Shown here one piece after another: positions 11,278 to 22,261 of a stretch of 64,000 nucleotides of DNA; within the stretch, counting starts at the first letter, position 1, and each line of letters opens with the position of its first letter. Below the pieces are notes generated by a model, which was not told the DNA's origin, did not search any database, and worked only from the letters and a program-made list of their open reading frames with translations. The position numbers and the translations under genes were made by a program. The DNA is from Cladorhizidae sp. MBARI D1340-BT2. Its lineage: Eukaryota; Porifera; Demospongiae; Poecilosclerida; Cladorhizidae. The stretch is taken from the NCBI GenBank assembly GCA_028752905.1, contig JAQNBH010000009.1:28695976-28759975 (forward strand), given 5' to 3'.

Positions 11278-12235
11278 TTAGCTTCCATTTCAACATTATA
11301 AAACTGTTTCTAATCTTTAAACATCAGAAAATTTCTTTTGGTGACAAATCTCCCCTTTTTAACCGAAAGAAGCTCTATTTTGCTTAAATTAGGACGTTTT
11401 TGAGCGTTTTGAGGAAAAACTGTCTGAAATCGGTCATTCTTGTCAAAATGGTCACATGAGCTTCCTTTTCAACATTGGAACAGTGGCTCATTAAACGATA
11501 GTAAATTTCTTTTAGTGAGAAATCTTCCATTTTTAACGCTATATTTTGCTCCAATTGGGACTTTTTTTGGCGTTTTGAGGAAAAACTGTCTGAAATCGGT
11601 CATTCTTGTAAAAATGGGTACTTTTCAACATTTATGGAACTGTTACTACTCTTTAAACGACAGTAAATGTCTTTTGGTGAGAAATATTCAGTTGTTTTTT
11701 TGCTCCAATTGGGACATTTTAGAGGAAAAACTGCCTGAAATAGCCCAATTTTGTAAAAATGGCCAATTAGCTTCCTTTTCAACATTATGGAACTATTTCT
11801 ACTCTTTAAATGTAAGAAAACGTCTTTTAGTGAGAAATCTCGAATTTTTAACTGTATTTTACTCCATTTGGGGGAAAAAATTAAGCATTTTGAGGAAAAA
11901 CTGTCTGAAATCGCTCATTCTTGTCAAAATGGGCACATTAGCTTCCATTTCAACATTATCGAACTGTTTCTACTCTTTAAACATCAGAAAATTTCTTTTG
12001 GTGAGAAATCTCCACTTTTTAACCGAAAGAAGCTCTATTTTACTCCATTTGGGACTTTTATGAGCGTTTTGAGGAAAAACTCTGTAATCATTCAATCTTG
12101 TCAAAATAGGCACATTAGATTCCTTTTCAACATTATGGAACTGTTTCTACTCTTTAAACGACAGAAAATGTCTTTTTGTGACAAATCTCACCTTTTTATC
12201 CGAAAGAAGCTCTATTTTGCTCCAATTGGGACGTT
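11278..12235. repeat. Tandem satellite, unit about 150-178 bp, five to six copies
   Basis: The phrase 'ttccttttcaacattatgg' and variants recurs at about 11278, 11456, 11620, 11766, 11939 and 12115. Each unit also has 'gagaaatct', 'gaggaaaaactgtctgaaat' and 'tcttgtcaaaatggg'. A single dispersed copy sits at 57600-57712. Long open frames across the array in two frames are a by-product. Confidence 0.9.
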
Positions 12236-12700
12236 CCTGCTCACTCCCTTCTTCAAAATGCAGAAGGTATCATCCACGTATCTCTTGGCTTTAGTGGGGC
12301 AGTTGTGAGCGCCAATTCCTCAAAGAATTCCACATACAGGTTGTCTACTACTGCAGATACTGGAGAGCTCATTGCTACACCCTCTTGTTGCTCATAGTAT
12401 TTTTTCTTGAAAGCTGAAGTAGGTGGATTTCAGGCACAATTCCAACATTTCAGAAATCCTGTCAGCCCCTAGTGTAGTCCTCTCCCTCAAGCTCTCATCT
12501 TTCGTCAACATTACAAAAATTACTTCAACTGCCTCATCTATGGATGGGTCTTTGGATGGGATCCTGTATACTGTATTGCTACTCTCAGGGAAATCAACAG
12601 GACCACTCCCTGACTTTTCAAACAATAACCCACCATAACCACAGAAACCACAACCAACAGCTAATGGATCACTACACCACCACAATCCCAAGAAGGCATT
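12236..12700 (-). pseudogene. Penelope-like reverse transcriptase fragment
   Basis: On the minus strand: VDFPESSNTVYRIPSKDPS, then ELCLKSTYFSFQ, EQQEGVAMSSPVSAVV, NLYVEFFEELA, and after a 1-nt frame change KRYVDDTFCIL. The YVDD catalytic box is at 12269-12280. The Q..G.AMSSP box before it is the usual 'GVAMGSP' motif of Penelope-like and related reverse transcriptases. The N-terminal fingers and any GIY-YIG endonuclease are missing. The left end meets the satellite at 12235; the right end lies just before an LTR at 12739. A second fragment of the same type is at 52095-52250. Confidence 0.75.
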
Positions 12701-12738
12701 GTGATAACTGTTCTAGAGCAATATGCATATCAGGTGAC

Positions 12739-13044
12739 TGTTAAGAAATACCTGTATTGTAAGGCACCAGAGTGGGACACTGGAGTTTTGTCTTGACAGG
12801 GACAAAGAGATAGAGAGAGTCAACCTGAGGGGTGACATTGGAGTAAGGTCCTAAGTAGAGCGGACTGAGACTTGGGTCACGGAGATCAGTGGTCTAGGTA
12901 GGGTGATTGATGGAGTAGCCAATGCCTGGAGTACCTAGGCATCGCGGGGTATTCACCCAGAGGTAGCTAACCGCTCGGGCTACAGCAGTACCATTTTCTT
13001 ATTGAGGAAGAAAGGTTTTAGATAAGGGTGAAATTTCCCCGACA
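12739..13044 (+). mobile_element. 5' LTR of a Ty3/gypsy-type element (element A)
   Basis: Candidate LTR of 306 bp starting TGTTAAG and ending CCGACA, followed after one base by a primer-binding-like site and then gag. No second LTR is visible, so borders rest on the TG..CA rule and on position. Confidence 0.55.
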
Positions 13045-13045
13045 G

Positions 13046-13063
13046 TGGCGGCAGCAGTGGGAT
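13046..13063 (+). promoter_or_regulatory. Primer binding site of element A
   Basis: TGGCGGCAGCAGTGGGAT begins one base after the LTR end. It matches at 16 of 18 positions the tRNA-Leu-type site at 60487-60505. The difference at position 4 would change the discriminator-base pairing, so this copy is probably mutated. Confidence 0.6.
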
Positions 13064-13246
13064 ATCTTGTAAAAAAGAGATCCTGGACCAGCCATTAGCT
13101 AGCGAAGAGGAGTTGCTTAGCTAGCTGGAGACCACCCAGGGCATGGCCTTGTGGGTTGAAAACCGACCCTTCAGTAGCCAGGAAGAGGTTTTGTAGTTTG
13201 TATTGATTTAATTTTTTCCCTCTCTTCCCAATCGCCCTGACTTGAC

Positions 13247-13797
13247 ATGTCAGAGGAGAAGGAGAGAAGGATGCTCCAAGAATCCCATCGAGGTCATGGG
13301 GGCACCACAGAGGCCAACTTTCCTATCGATCCCATGGACAGATTATTCCAGCAGTGGATCCAAATTGACCAGACTCGGTCAGATCAAGAGGCACAGAAAT
13401 GGGAGGAGGCCCAGGCTAAACAGGAAGAGAGAGAGACTCGAGAAGCCCAGAGGCGGGAGGAGGCCCAGGCTAGGCAGGAGGAGAGAGAGCAGCAGAGGTT
13501 CCTGCAGATGTTGGCTGAGTTGTCCAAACCTCTCCCTACTGCACCTCGACCCCCTCCGATGCCAAAGCTATCCATCCCTAAGTTTACTGAAGGAACGGAC
13601 GGTATGGGGGCCTACCTGGAGGCATTTGAGGCTATGGCTGAGGCTCACGTAATCAGTGGGCCATCATCTTACGCAGCTCCCTCTCCGGTGCAGGTCTTAC
13701 TGCTGTCGCCTCCATGCCTGCAGATCAGCAGAAAGACTACCCAAAAGTAAGAACTGAGCTCTTATGTGAATACCACATCTCCTGTGAGACCTACGGT
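13247..13797 (+). pseudogene. Gag, N-terminal part, Ty3/gypsy-type element A
   Basis: From ATG 13247 the frame reads a charged coiled coil (QEERETREAQRREEAQARQ), a Pro-rich hinge (PTAPRPPPMPKLSIP) and the start of a capsid-like domain (FTEGTDGMGAYLEAFEAM). Near 13670-13700 the frame shifts, and the capsid continues as SMPADQQKDYPKVRTELL up to about 13797. There the sequence runs into 31-bp minisatellite units. No protease, RT or integrase follows. The same coiled-coil plus capsid plan is seen in the gag remains at 26203-27935. Confidence 0.75.
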
Positions 13798-13880
13798 GTT
13801 ATTTGGTATATTGTTACATATTATTATTGCTATTTGGCATATTGTTACGTTATTATTGTTATTTGGTATAATTATAATAA
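13798..13880. repeat. Minisatellite, short left patch (31-bp family)
   Basis: Two to three degenerate units of the 'ttattattgttatttggcat' family, abutting the broken gag end. The main array of the same family is at 14637-15040. Confidence 0.8.
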
Positions 13881-14203
13881 AATATGTGACATGGCATAGG
13901 ATGCTCAAGGGACTTTGATTTTTTTTCCAATTTATTTTTACTTTTTTAATATATTCCTTAGATAATGAAGAATGTTTTCTCAAAATATTATAGGTCAATA
14001 CATTACCATTCTTAAGATATAATATTTATTAATGGTGTTAATAATAAACAATGATGTAATAATCCAGATTTTACTGGTTTTGAAGGCTCTAGGTGAGTAG
14101 TGAAAACAGAAAAAGAGATGGCAACTAAACACATTTCTTGTAGTCACTGCTAACTCCTCACTGCTAACTCCCCACAGAGAAGACTTGAGCAGCCATGACC
14201 AAG

Positions 14204-14344
14204 CTAACAGCCACAACCTGTGGAGAAGAACTCGTCCACTGTTTCCTTCTCATTATTGTCCTCATGACTGCCATCTAGCTCAGTGACTGGAGAGATGTTA
14301 TCTAGAGTGAAATTAGATGGAGAGGTAGGAGTCTCCTCTGCCAT
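14204..14344 (-). CDS. Short ORF, possible start of a transposon protein
   Basis: ATG at 14344 on the minus strand opens 46 codons (MAEETPTSPSN ... DEFFSTGCGC) ending in TAG. The composition is protein-like. A FxxTGCGC end reminds me of the N-terminal Cys motif in some invertebrate transposon ORFs, but I cannot name the family. Lies between the two minisatellite patches. Low confidence. Confidence 0.2.
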   Translation of the reverse strand: MAEETPTSPSNFTLDNISPVTELDGSHEDNNEKETVDEFFSTGCGC

Positions 14345-14636
14345 TGTAGCTAAAGTTTATTCCACACGCTTCTCTGGAAAGACCAGCTAAAATAGAAAAA
14401 GACTACCTTCAGTTTAACTTGCTGTAACTTCCACAATACGTACTCAATCAACTCGAAACATAGACCAACTTTTAGATTTTTCCATACTCTTTTTAGTGCA
14501 TGCCGCTATAATGACGTAAGAATTCAATTTAAGGTATAAAAATAGCGATTATTATGTCATGCCGTTAAAAATTAACCGTCCCAACTAAAAGTTCAATTTT
14601 CTCGCGTTTTACTTTTTTCTATAAAGTCCCTATGCC

Positions 14637-15040
14637 GTGTCACTATTGTTACATGTTATTATTGTTATTTGGCATATTGTTACATGTTATTATTGGTATT
14701 TGGCAAATTGTTATATTGTTACATGTTATTATTGTTATTTGGCATATTGTTACATGTTATTATTGTTATTTGGCATATTGTTACATGTAATTATTGTTAT
14801 TTGGTATATTGTTACATGTTATTATTGTTATTTGGCATATTGTTACATGTTATTATTGTTATTTGGCATATTGTTAAATGTTATTATTGTTATTTGGTAT
14901 ATTGTTACTGTATTTGGTATACTGTTACATGTTATTATTGTTATTTGGCATATTGTTTATATTGTTATTTGGTATATTATTACATGTTATTAATGTTATT
15001 TGGCATATTGTTATTGTTATTTGACATAATTGTTACATGT
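14637..15040. repeat. 31-bp minisatellite array
   Basis: About a dozen units built from ttgttacatg, ttattattgt and tatttggcata, with truncated units near 14700, 14900 and 14950. All units face the same way. Open frames (YCYLVYCYMLLLLFG type) result from the 31-bp period cycling through all three frames. Confidence 0.95.
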
Positions 15041-15400
15041 TATATTTTTGGCTATATCTACCCAGTCAAATCATCACAGAAAACTTGCAAAGTTGGTATT
15101 TGCTTTGTAGATGGTGCCGACTATGATCATAAGCCAACTGAAAATAAAATATAATTTCACGACATTAGCTGAGAAAAATGGGTTATCAATACACAACTTT
15201 TCTTGACATATTTCTCTGCATGTCTTCATATTGATGTAAAAAAATAACAGATGTTCTAAACTAGCTAGACATATAGATTATTAGGCTTCTTATGTCAAAG
15301 GCATAACATAATTTCTTTATTTGTTCCAAGAAGTTTTGTTAACAATGCCTAAAATCCCATAAACACCCAAACAGTATTCCAAAGTAAGTAACACAATATC

Positions 15401-15440
15401 AGGAATTTCATATGCTTGCTCATCAGAAAAGGATTGAACC
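15401..15440 (-). pseudogene. Lone cassette exon A, broken donor
   Basis: Same 40-bp exon type as 17200-17239: peptide VQSFSDEQAYEIP after a cag acceptor. The donor that is GTATG in the other copies is ATATT here, so it should not splice. No partner exon B is recognisable within the usual 70 bp. Confidence 0.6.
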
Positions 15441-15730
15441 TGTAGTATTAACAAAAAATCACTTCTTGACTTACATCTTTGAACTAAGCTGATGAAAATA
15501 GGATATGAATAGACACATTATTTCATATTGCATTTGAATTGATATTATTATATTTCATTTTGAAATTATAGAACTTTAAAAAGTGGATCCCTTTATCTTG
15601 ATAACACAAGGTTAAAAATAACCCTTGTGTTTCTTGATTATATGATGTGGGCACTTTCATTGTGTGGGCCAATTTTTGTAAAACTATCCACATAAATATT
15701 ATCCAGTATTCCAAACTAATTTACACATAC

Positions 15731-15898
15731 CAGTATTATCTCTGGCTTGTTTATCAGAGAAGGATAGAGTCTGTAAAATAAAACATTCATTAAATCTAGC
15801 AAACACAACCATAGAGGATTGGCACACCTGTGTGGATCTTTTTCTTGGATGACCTGATGTCTCAATTTTTGTACGAGCACTTGTAGGCAATCCAGGGT
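15731..15898 (-). CDS. Exon cassette 1 (B 15828-15898, A 15731-15770)
   Basis: Read on the minus strand. Exon B (71 bp) follows an actttag acceptor and encodes DPGLPTSARTKIETSGHP and RKRSTQ, ending at GTGTGC. After a 57-bp intron, exon A (40 bp) encodes TLSFSDKQARDNTG and ends at GTATGT. B runs phase 1 to 0 and A phase 0 to 1, so the pair adds 111 bp (37 codons) without disturbing frame. A has lost the Tyr seen in most other copies. Function unknown; all splice signals are intact. Confidence 0.6.
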
Positions 15899-17199
15899 CT
15901 AAAGTTCAGTAATCTAAATATAAATCAAGAATGCATTCATACTATATATGTAGGGATAATAAATCTGTTTCTGACAGCTCTAATATATTTTAATTCTATA
16001 GCTGAAACTCAAATAAAGCATATCAAACTCTAATAGAGCACAAACAATTATTGCATTGCAACCGAGCAAGAATAGAATATGAGTCAAACAATTCAAGCAT
16101 AGAATGGTGCTGGTTACAAGCATGCAATATGTAGCTGCCAATTGAGCTCAGTTTAGCTAAATATTGCACACATAAACAAGTCAATTATAGTGTTGATGTT
16201 CTTTACCAATTTCAGATCTTTACCAATTTCAGTTTGTTATAGATGGTAAAAATTTATTTTAAAAATTAATCCAGGTTTTAATTCGTTAATTTTTTTATAT
16301 CTGCTAGGTACTACCATAGTGAATTCATGGTAAGCTGGAATTCTATTTGGAGCCAAAAATAGAAGAAACCACCTTTAGGATGTTAAAAAACTGCCTAAAT
16401 AAGTTTCAGCTAAGACACGATTTTTCCCAACCTATTTTGAAATATGCCAATATGGAGAGTACTATTGCAATACCTGGCTGTACACACATGCACTTATGCC
16501 ACTGCAGTGCCACTCAGTAATATCTACCCTAAAGGACATAAAGGGAGTTGAACTAGCTACTCACCTTGAATATCTGATGGATGGGTGCTTGCGTTATGTA
16601 ATTTGCACGGTTATTTTACATAGACACCCTGTGTTACCACTGTAATGAAGTTAGAGGTTAGTTAGCTATAGATGAGGATTTCATGGTTTTAACAAAAGTC
16701 TAGCCAGTGCCTCTGCTTCAACTGCTTCCAGGTTGTCAACTTTAGCTTCATCCAAGTCTAGCAATGTATTTTCATTGTTATCCTACCGTCTATCTTTGCT
16801 ATCTTTGCTATCCTATTATGCACTGGGCAGTTTCTTCAAGCAACAAGTCAAATCATAGATCAGAGAAAACTGTATAATGGGCACTTGCTATGTGGAAGTG
16901 CTGACTTTAAGGCAGACTGAAGTGAAAACTTTAATGTATGTGACATAAGCCACGAAAAATGGGACATGAACAGACACAACATTTAATATGACATAATTAT
17001 CGGCATGTGTTCATCACACTAATATAAAAAATCATAGGTTTTCTAATTAAGCTAAACCTTTGGAGTGTTAGGCTTCTTATGTCAAGGATGTTACATAATT
17101 TCTTTATTTATTCTGAGAAGATCTTTTTAACAGTACCTAAAATCCCACAAACAACTAAAACAAGCAGTATTGCAGTATTGCAAAGTAAGTAACACATAC

Positions 17200-17367
17200 C
17201 AGGAATTTCATAGGCTTGCTCACCAGAAAAGGATTGAGCCTGTAGGATTAACAATATATTACATTAAATTAAGCAAACAAACACAACAATAGAGTGTTGG
17301 CTCACATGTGTGGCTGGAAGACCTTCTCCTGATAGGCCAACTTTTGGAACAGCACTTGTAGGCACTC
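17200..17367 (-). CDS. Exon cassette 2 (B 17306-17367, A 17200-17239)
   Basis: Exon B is 62 bp (VPTSAVPKVGLSGEGLPATH). Its acceptor has moved a few bases inward relative to cassette 1, and its donor is GTGAGC. Intron of 66 bp. Exon A is 40 bp, peptide AQSFSGEQAYEIP, donor GTATGT. Phases agree with the other cassettes. The Tyr in A lies in an acidic, proline-flanked context (QAYEIP), as expected of a short linear motif in a cytoplasmic tail, but that role is inference. Confidence 0.6.
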
Positions 17368-17852
17368 CTGGATAAAAAATATGTGTGATCATAGAATGCA
17401 TTCATACTGTGTAATACTATACAATCAATGTATGGTGCCATACTGGAGTGGTGTAGTTTTAATACCCACTTTGCCCCAACGGGTGTTAAAAGAGAGCTGT
17501 GTGCATTTAAAACAGATTTAAAACAACAGCAAAGTATATCTTAAAATTGTAAGAGTCACTCTACTTTCTTGACTTACATCTTTGAACATGAGCTGAGAAA
17601 AATAGGATATGAATTGACACGATATTTCATGTTTCACTTCCTTTGGTACATATTTCATTTTGAAATTATAGACCTAAAAAGTAGATCCTTTATCTTGGAT
17701 AACCCGATGAAAAATATAACCTCTGTGTTTGTTGATCATCTGTGTTTGTTGATTAATTTGCTGTGAGCACTTTTATTGTATGGACCAATTCCTTCCACAT
17801 GGAAAAAAACACATTCAATAAAACCCAGTATTCCGAACTAAGTTACACATAC

Positions 17853-18007
17853 CAGAATTCTGACTGGCTGGCTTGTTCTGGGAAGGATGGCGTCTGAAAA
17901 ATAAAACATTCATTAAATCAAGCAAACACAACAGTAGCTCACCTGTGTGGATCTTTTGAATGGAAGACCTGCTGATGTTCCAATTTTTGTACCATCACTT
18001 GTAGGAA
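17853..18007 (-). CDS. Exon cassette 3 (B 17943-18007, A 17853-17893)
   Basis: Exon B is 65 bp (PTSDGTKIGTSAGLPFKRST), donor GTGAGC. Intron of 49 bp. Exon A is 41 bp, one base longer than its relatives (TPSFPEQASQSEF), which would shift the frame of the next exon. Probably a decaying copy; the Tyr is absent. Confidence 0.5.
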
Positions 18008-19984
18008 CTAAAGTTTGAAGAAATATACCAAGAATGCATTCATATTATGCAGGGACAACAAATCACAGCTGTATATAGTATTGTAAATAGCAAATTGTAG
18101 TGCATATTATAAAGAACGAGTGGAACGTCAGAATTATATGATATTAAAAGGAGGTCAATGATTTCCATTTTTCACCACCTACATCCTAATACACTATCAG
18201 TCCAGAGCTCAAAGTTTCTGTATAACTTTGCACTAATACACAATAATCATTAGCTGAGTAAAATGAGAGATAAAAAACAAAATTCAATATATATATTTCT
18301 CGGCAATTATTCATGTAATGGTTGTCAAGAGTTAGAAGTTCTAAAACTGCTAGGGCTTTAGAGTAGTAGATGGCTAGGGCTAGAGGTTGCTATTGATGAC
18401 AAATATAAATTTTTGTTTTCTTTTCCATTTTTTAGGTGATAAAAACTGAATATAGAAAAATTATGGTTTCATGGGTTCAAATTTAGGCTCTCAAGTGTGG
18501 TCACCCAGCAGCCAGGGAAGTCCACAATCGCGATTGAACTGCTCTACCTTTAGTGCTTCGCTGTGCAATGAAAAGTACCAGCAGTCTGAGATCGTGTGTT
18601 CATGTTTTGGTATGGCTGGCTATGAACCTTTCAATTAATGAGCCTCGCAACCAAGCAATTTTTTCCCCCAAGCAACCTTATGGAAAAGACAGTAGTGTTA
18701 GGTTCATTCCAGGTGACATAGTTCTCTTCGAAGTGGTGGCTTCATTTGGAAGGTCGGGTGCATTGTTAACTTTGCTTGAAACTTGTGACAAGGAAAATCT
18801 ATGAGGCTTTAATCTCTGATGTAAGTATGAAATTGCTAACTGGATAATTTTATGCAAACATACAGTCTGGTAGGTAATAATATACTAGTAGCTATCCAAA
18901 GGTTTCTGTAATTTGAAATATGCAATCGTTTCCTTCAAGCAGCATAAACAGAGGCAGTGTCACAAGAGTTCTGTGGAATACTACTAACTACCTTCACAAC
19001 AACACACAATGTAAGTGAGATACTTAGCAGTTCTCTGTCATAGCAATGGCTACTAACCATCACCATATTTTGAAAATCATTTCATGCCTCAAGTTCTTTG
19101 CTAGACCGGGATGTGCAATCAGTGGCCACAACGACCAGTAGTGATAGAAATTTTTATAAGCTGATGAGGAAGGATGATTCCAAGATATAAGTTTTTTCAG
19201 GATATAATTGATGAATTAAGCATACTGGCTTGCCAAAAAATAGAACACTACTTCTGTCCTCAATGTATGGATAAGCTATTGAAAATAATGGCTTGAGTAT
19301 AAGGATTGCTGGAGACCTGTAAGATACAGAGTATTATGCAAATGTTGATTTTGTGATGTCTGCAACCAATGCTCCCAGCGAATGGTCTTTAAGTATATAC
19401 ATAGAGGAGAATGTATTTTAACCATGAAGCAAGACAATATAATGCAATTGACTATTGACTAATTATTTTGTAAGCAAATACGATCACAGATAATTTTGTG
19501 AAGATTGACAACATAACTGATTTTCAAACTGTAAACACACGGTGTTAATCATATTCCTTACCACAATAGCCAGATCACTCCAAATTTGCCCGTGCCGCCC
19601 CAGACTAAGCATTGCATGTTGTAGCAGGTTGAGTGAATAATACTCCACAGAACACTTGTGGCACCCTCTCTCTTTATACTGCTAGAAGGCAACTATTGCA
19701 TCTCCGGAATTACAATATATATAGACTATATGCTAGCTTAAAATGCAGTATCAGAGGTTCCACTCTTTGTAGACATTTCTGTAGCTCTCAAGCAAAATGA
19801 CAGTGCACTTGTCTTCAAAATGAAGCCTCCGCTATGAAGAGTACCAAGTCTTCTGGAACATACTCAATGCTACAATCTTTACCCTATTGGAAAATGCAAA
19901 TGAACTTGGTAGGTCATGATTGTGGGTGTGGCATTCTCTCTGTAAAAAGTGGTCTTGCCAAACCCACATCCCATATGCACTAGG

Positions 19985-20613
19985 TCCTATGATTAGGAGC
20001 ACAAGGTAATGGAGGTTCTATTGTATACATCAAAATACAATACCCTAGCTCCCATAGTTAGAGCCCAATTCTAAGGGAGGTTCCACTGCACACATCAACT
20101 AGCTCCCATAGTTAGGTGCCCAAGTGTAAGGGAGTTTCCACTGCACACATCAACAACACAATACTACTAGCCTCCATAGTTAGGAGCCCAAGTGTGAGGG
20201 AGGTTCAACTGCACACATCAACTATCTCCCATAGTTAGGAGCACAATGCTAAGGGAGGTTCTTCTCACACAACAACACATTAGTATTATCTCCAATAGTT
20301 AGAAGCCCAGTGTAATGGTGGTTCTACTGCACACATCAGCAACACACTACCACTAGCTCCCATAGTTAGGAACCCAAGGTCCACTGACACATCAACAACA
20401 CAATACCACTAGCCCCCATAGTTAGGAGCCCAAGTGTAAGAGAGGTTACACTGCACAGATCAATAATACAATACCACTAACTCCCATAGTTAGGAACCCA
20501 AGGGTAAGGGAGATGAACTGACACATAAACAACACAATATCACTAGCTCCTATAGTTAGAAGCCCAAGAGAAAGGAAGGTTCTACTGCACAGATCAACAA
20601 CACAATAATACTA
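19985..20613. repeat. Minisatellite, unit 52-68 bp, about ten copies
   Basis: Units start ctcccatagttaggagccca and continue gtgtaagggaggtt, ctgcacacatcaac and optional aacacaatac. It ends at the 5' splice site of the death-domain exon on the minus strand, so it fills the start of that intron. A degenerate unit extends to about 19960. Confidence 0.9.
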
Positions 20614-20619
20614 GCTCAC

Positions 20620-20983
20620 TTTCAGATATCTCAAAGTTGTCCTTCAAGTCAGTGAGGTCAGCGTAAAGTGCCTCTCTAAAATTTTTACCGACTTCACTAA
20701 GTTCCATGCATACTAACAATTTGCACAGGCCCCTCCATGTGCATTGGATATTCATTTTCGGTGTATTCTTCATCCATTTCTCCATGATGGCCCTCATGCA
20801 CTTCTCGGGGTTGCCTATATACATGGATGCTATTAGCCTCGTCGCAGTAACACTAATTATTTCTGCTGCTTTATTCCAATCTGCCGCTAGCTCATTATAA
20901 AGTCGTAATTCTTGTCCCTCTCCTTTCGGGACAATCCACTGAATCAGTTGCAAGTGATGTGAGTCGATGCATTCATTATTATG
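20620..20983 (-). CDS. Death-domain exon
   Basis: On the minus strand the frame between a likely acceptor (gatattcag, above 20983) and a donor (GTGAGC at 20614-20619) encodes about 121 residues. The pattern is a death-domain fold: DWNKAAEII, RLIASMYIGNPEKC, MRAIMEKWMKN, then CTWRGLCKLLVCMEL and FREAL. The hallmarks are the W of helix 1, the helix-4/5 'C...I..KW' and the 'tW..L...L' of helix 5/6. Such domains assemble death or immune signalling complexes inside the cell, and sponges are known to have many. The other exons of this gene are not obvious. The cassette exons upstream on the same strand (24-33 kb) could belong to it, but no exon with the right phase links them. Confidence 0.7.
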
Positions 20984-20989
20984 CTGAAT

Positions 20990-22260
20990 ATCACAATAAA
21001 GAAAAGCAGGACTTTATCACAATAGCAATACAAGGAAGGTACCGCATGGGGGCAAGAATAGACAAACACTGCCAACCAAACACACATCCCCAAATCTAGG
21101 AAGGGAAAGTGGGAGTGGGAGAGGAAACTTTAGTTGCAGCTTTACAACTTTGCAATAGAGGACCTGTACTTATATAGAGTACCTGTAGCATTAGCGGGCA
21201 AGAATATGGACAATGAATACAACCACTTGTGAAGCAGTGCCCAACTGCAGATGCAATCAATCCATGAATGTATGTATCATAATTATGTGTAGAGGGCTAG
21301 GTAAGGGATGAAGGATGTTTGAACTGCTGTATAGAGGAGCTGGAGGGTGTCATGTGTAGACAACTCATCAGCGATGGAAGAAATATTTGGTGTGGAACAG
21401 GAGGAGATATAGTCATGATTGATGCTTAACCAAAGTAGAAAAGTACCGTTGTGGATTATACACAAGTAGATGCCATGTGAGAGTATAGGCTCCAAGAGGA
21501 AGTAGAGTTATTAGTTTCTTTGGGATGGCGAAATCCAAATGAATTCGAGATAAAAAAATTTAATTTGCAATCAACGAACTTTCTATTGTCAAGCAATTAA
21601 ATAACTTTCTCAATAGATGAATGCTAGAGCATCTAGCACAAAACACGAGAGTAGTTGATTATTGAGAAAAGTTATTGTAATTCTAGAAACACTGAAGCTT
21701 GTGTTGGGGTCTATACAGAAGTAAATATAAATATAATACACACTCACACACACAATATAGCTTGATGTAAATTTTTATAGAAAATTTTCCTAGGTCAATA
21801 CATAGGAATCTGCATTTTGTGTGTGTATAGCATGCATGCATGCAGTTTATAGGCTTGGCCATCTTTGGCCTCCATACACATGTCTAGAATTGCCCTACAC
21901 TGGGAAGGTTTTGGACCCTGGGCGTCCTTAGTCAATGGCCCAAAACTTTAAAACAGACATTACAGCCAAACTAAGGCAGATACATGGTTCAACTGAGTTT
22001 TAGATTATGGTCAACTTAGGGAGAGGCAGGATCAAGCATTCTCTGGGGGGGTGTGTGGATGGGAGGGGGTGGGGGTGGGAGTGGGAGTAATGAATTTCTG
22101 TTTGTCTCATAGAGGGCACCATATACACCTAGAAAATTGTAACTATACGTTAGCATGCAGACAGACAACCATTGTGTCTTATAGCCTAGGGCTAGGGCTA
22201 GAGAACTAGGACTATTATAGAAGGCTTGCCACAAATACTACAGTGGGATCATGCAACATG
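20990..22260. other. No gene seen
   Basis: Minus-strand frame 21283-21495 is open for 70 codons but resembles nothing I know. The rest is AT-rich with an (AC) patch near 21740. A purine-rich G tract lies at 22040-22090. Confidence 0.4.
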
Positions 22261-22261
22261 C

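Larger units (their letters stand above)
15150..19722. repeat. Segmental duplication, left block
   Basis: About 4.5 kb collinear with 30540-34674, offset about 15 kb, same orientation. Well-matched stretches are 16160-17110 with 31400-32340, 17110-17480 with 32340-32640, 18060-18860 with 33050-33870 and 18880-19720 with 33900-34670. Similarity drops abruptly at 19722/34674, just after 'ttacaatatatat'. The blocks contain cassette exons described separately. Apart from those I see no confident exon. Confidence 0.8.

Noticed and set aside
11440..12308. Two long plus-strand ORFs
   Set aside because: They run through satellite units in two different frames; no unit-independent protein signal.
14637..15154. 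Hydrophobic ORFs that look like membrane proteins
   Set aside because: Minisatellite translation (31-bp unit cycling through frames).
18480..18600. tRNA-like or tRNA-derived SINE (A-box-like 'ggtagagcagttc' on the minus strand)
   Set aside because: No B-box of correct sequence at the right distance, no cloverleaf that I could fold, and the 33.5-kb copy lacks the motif.
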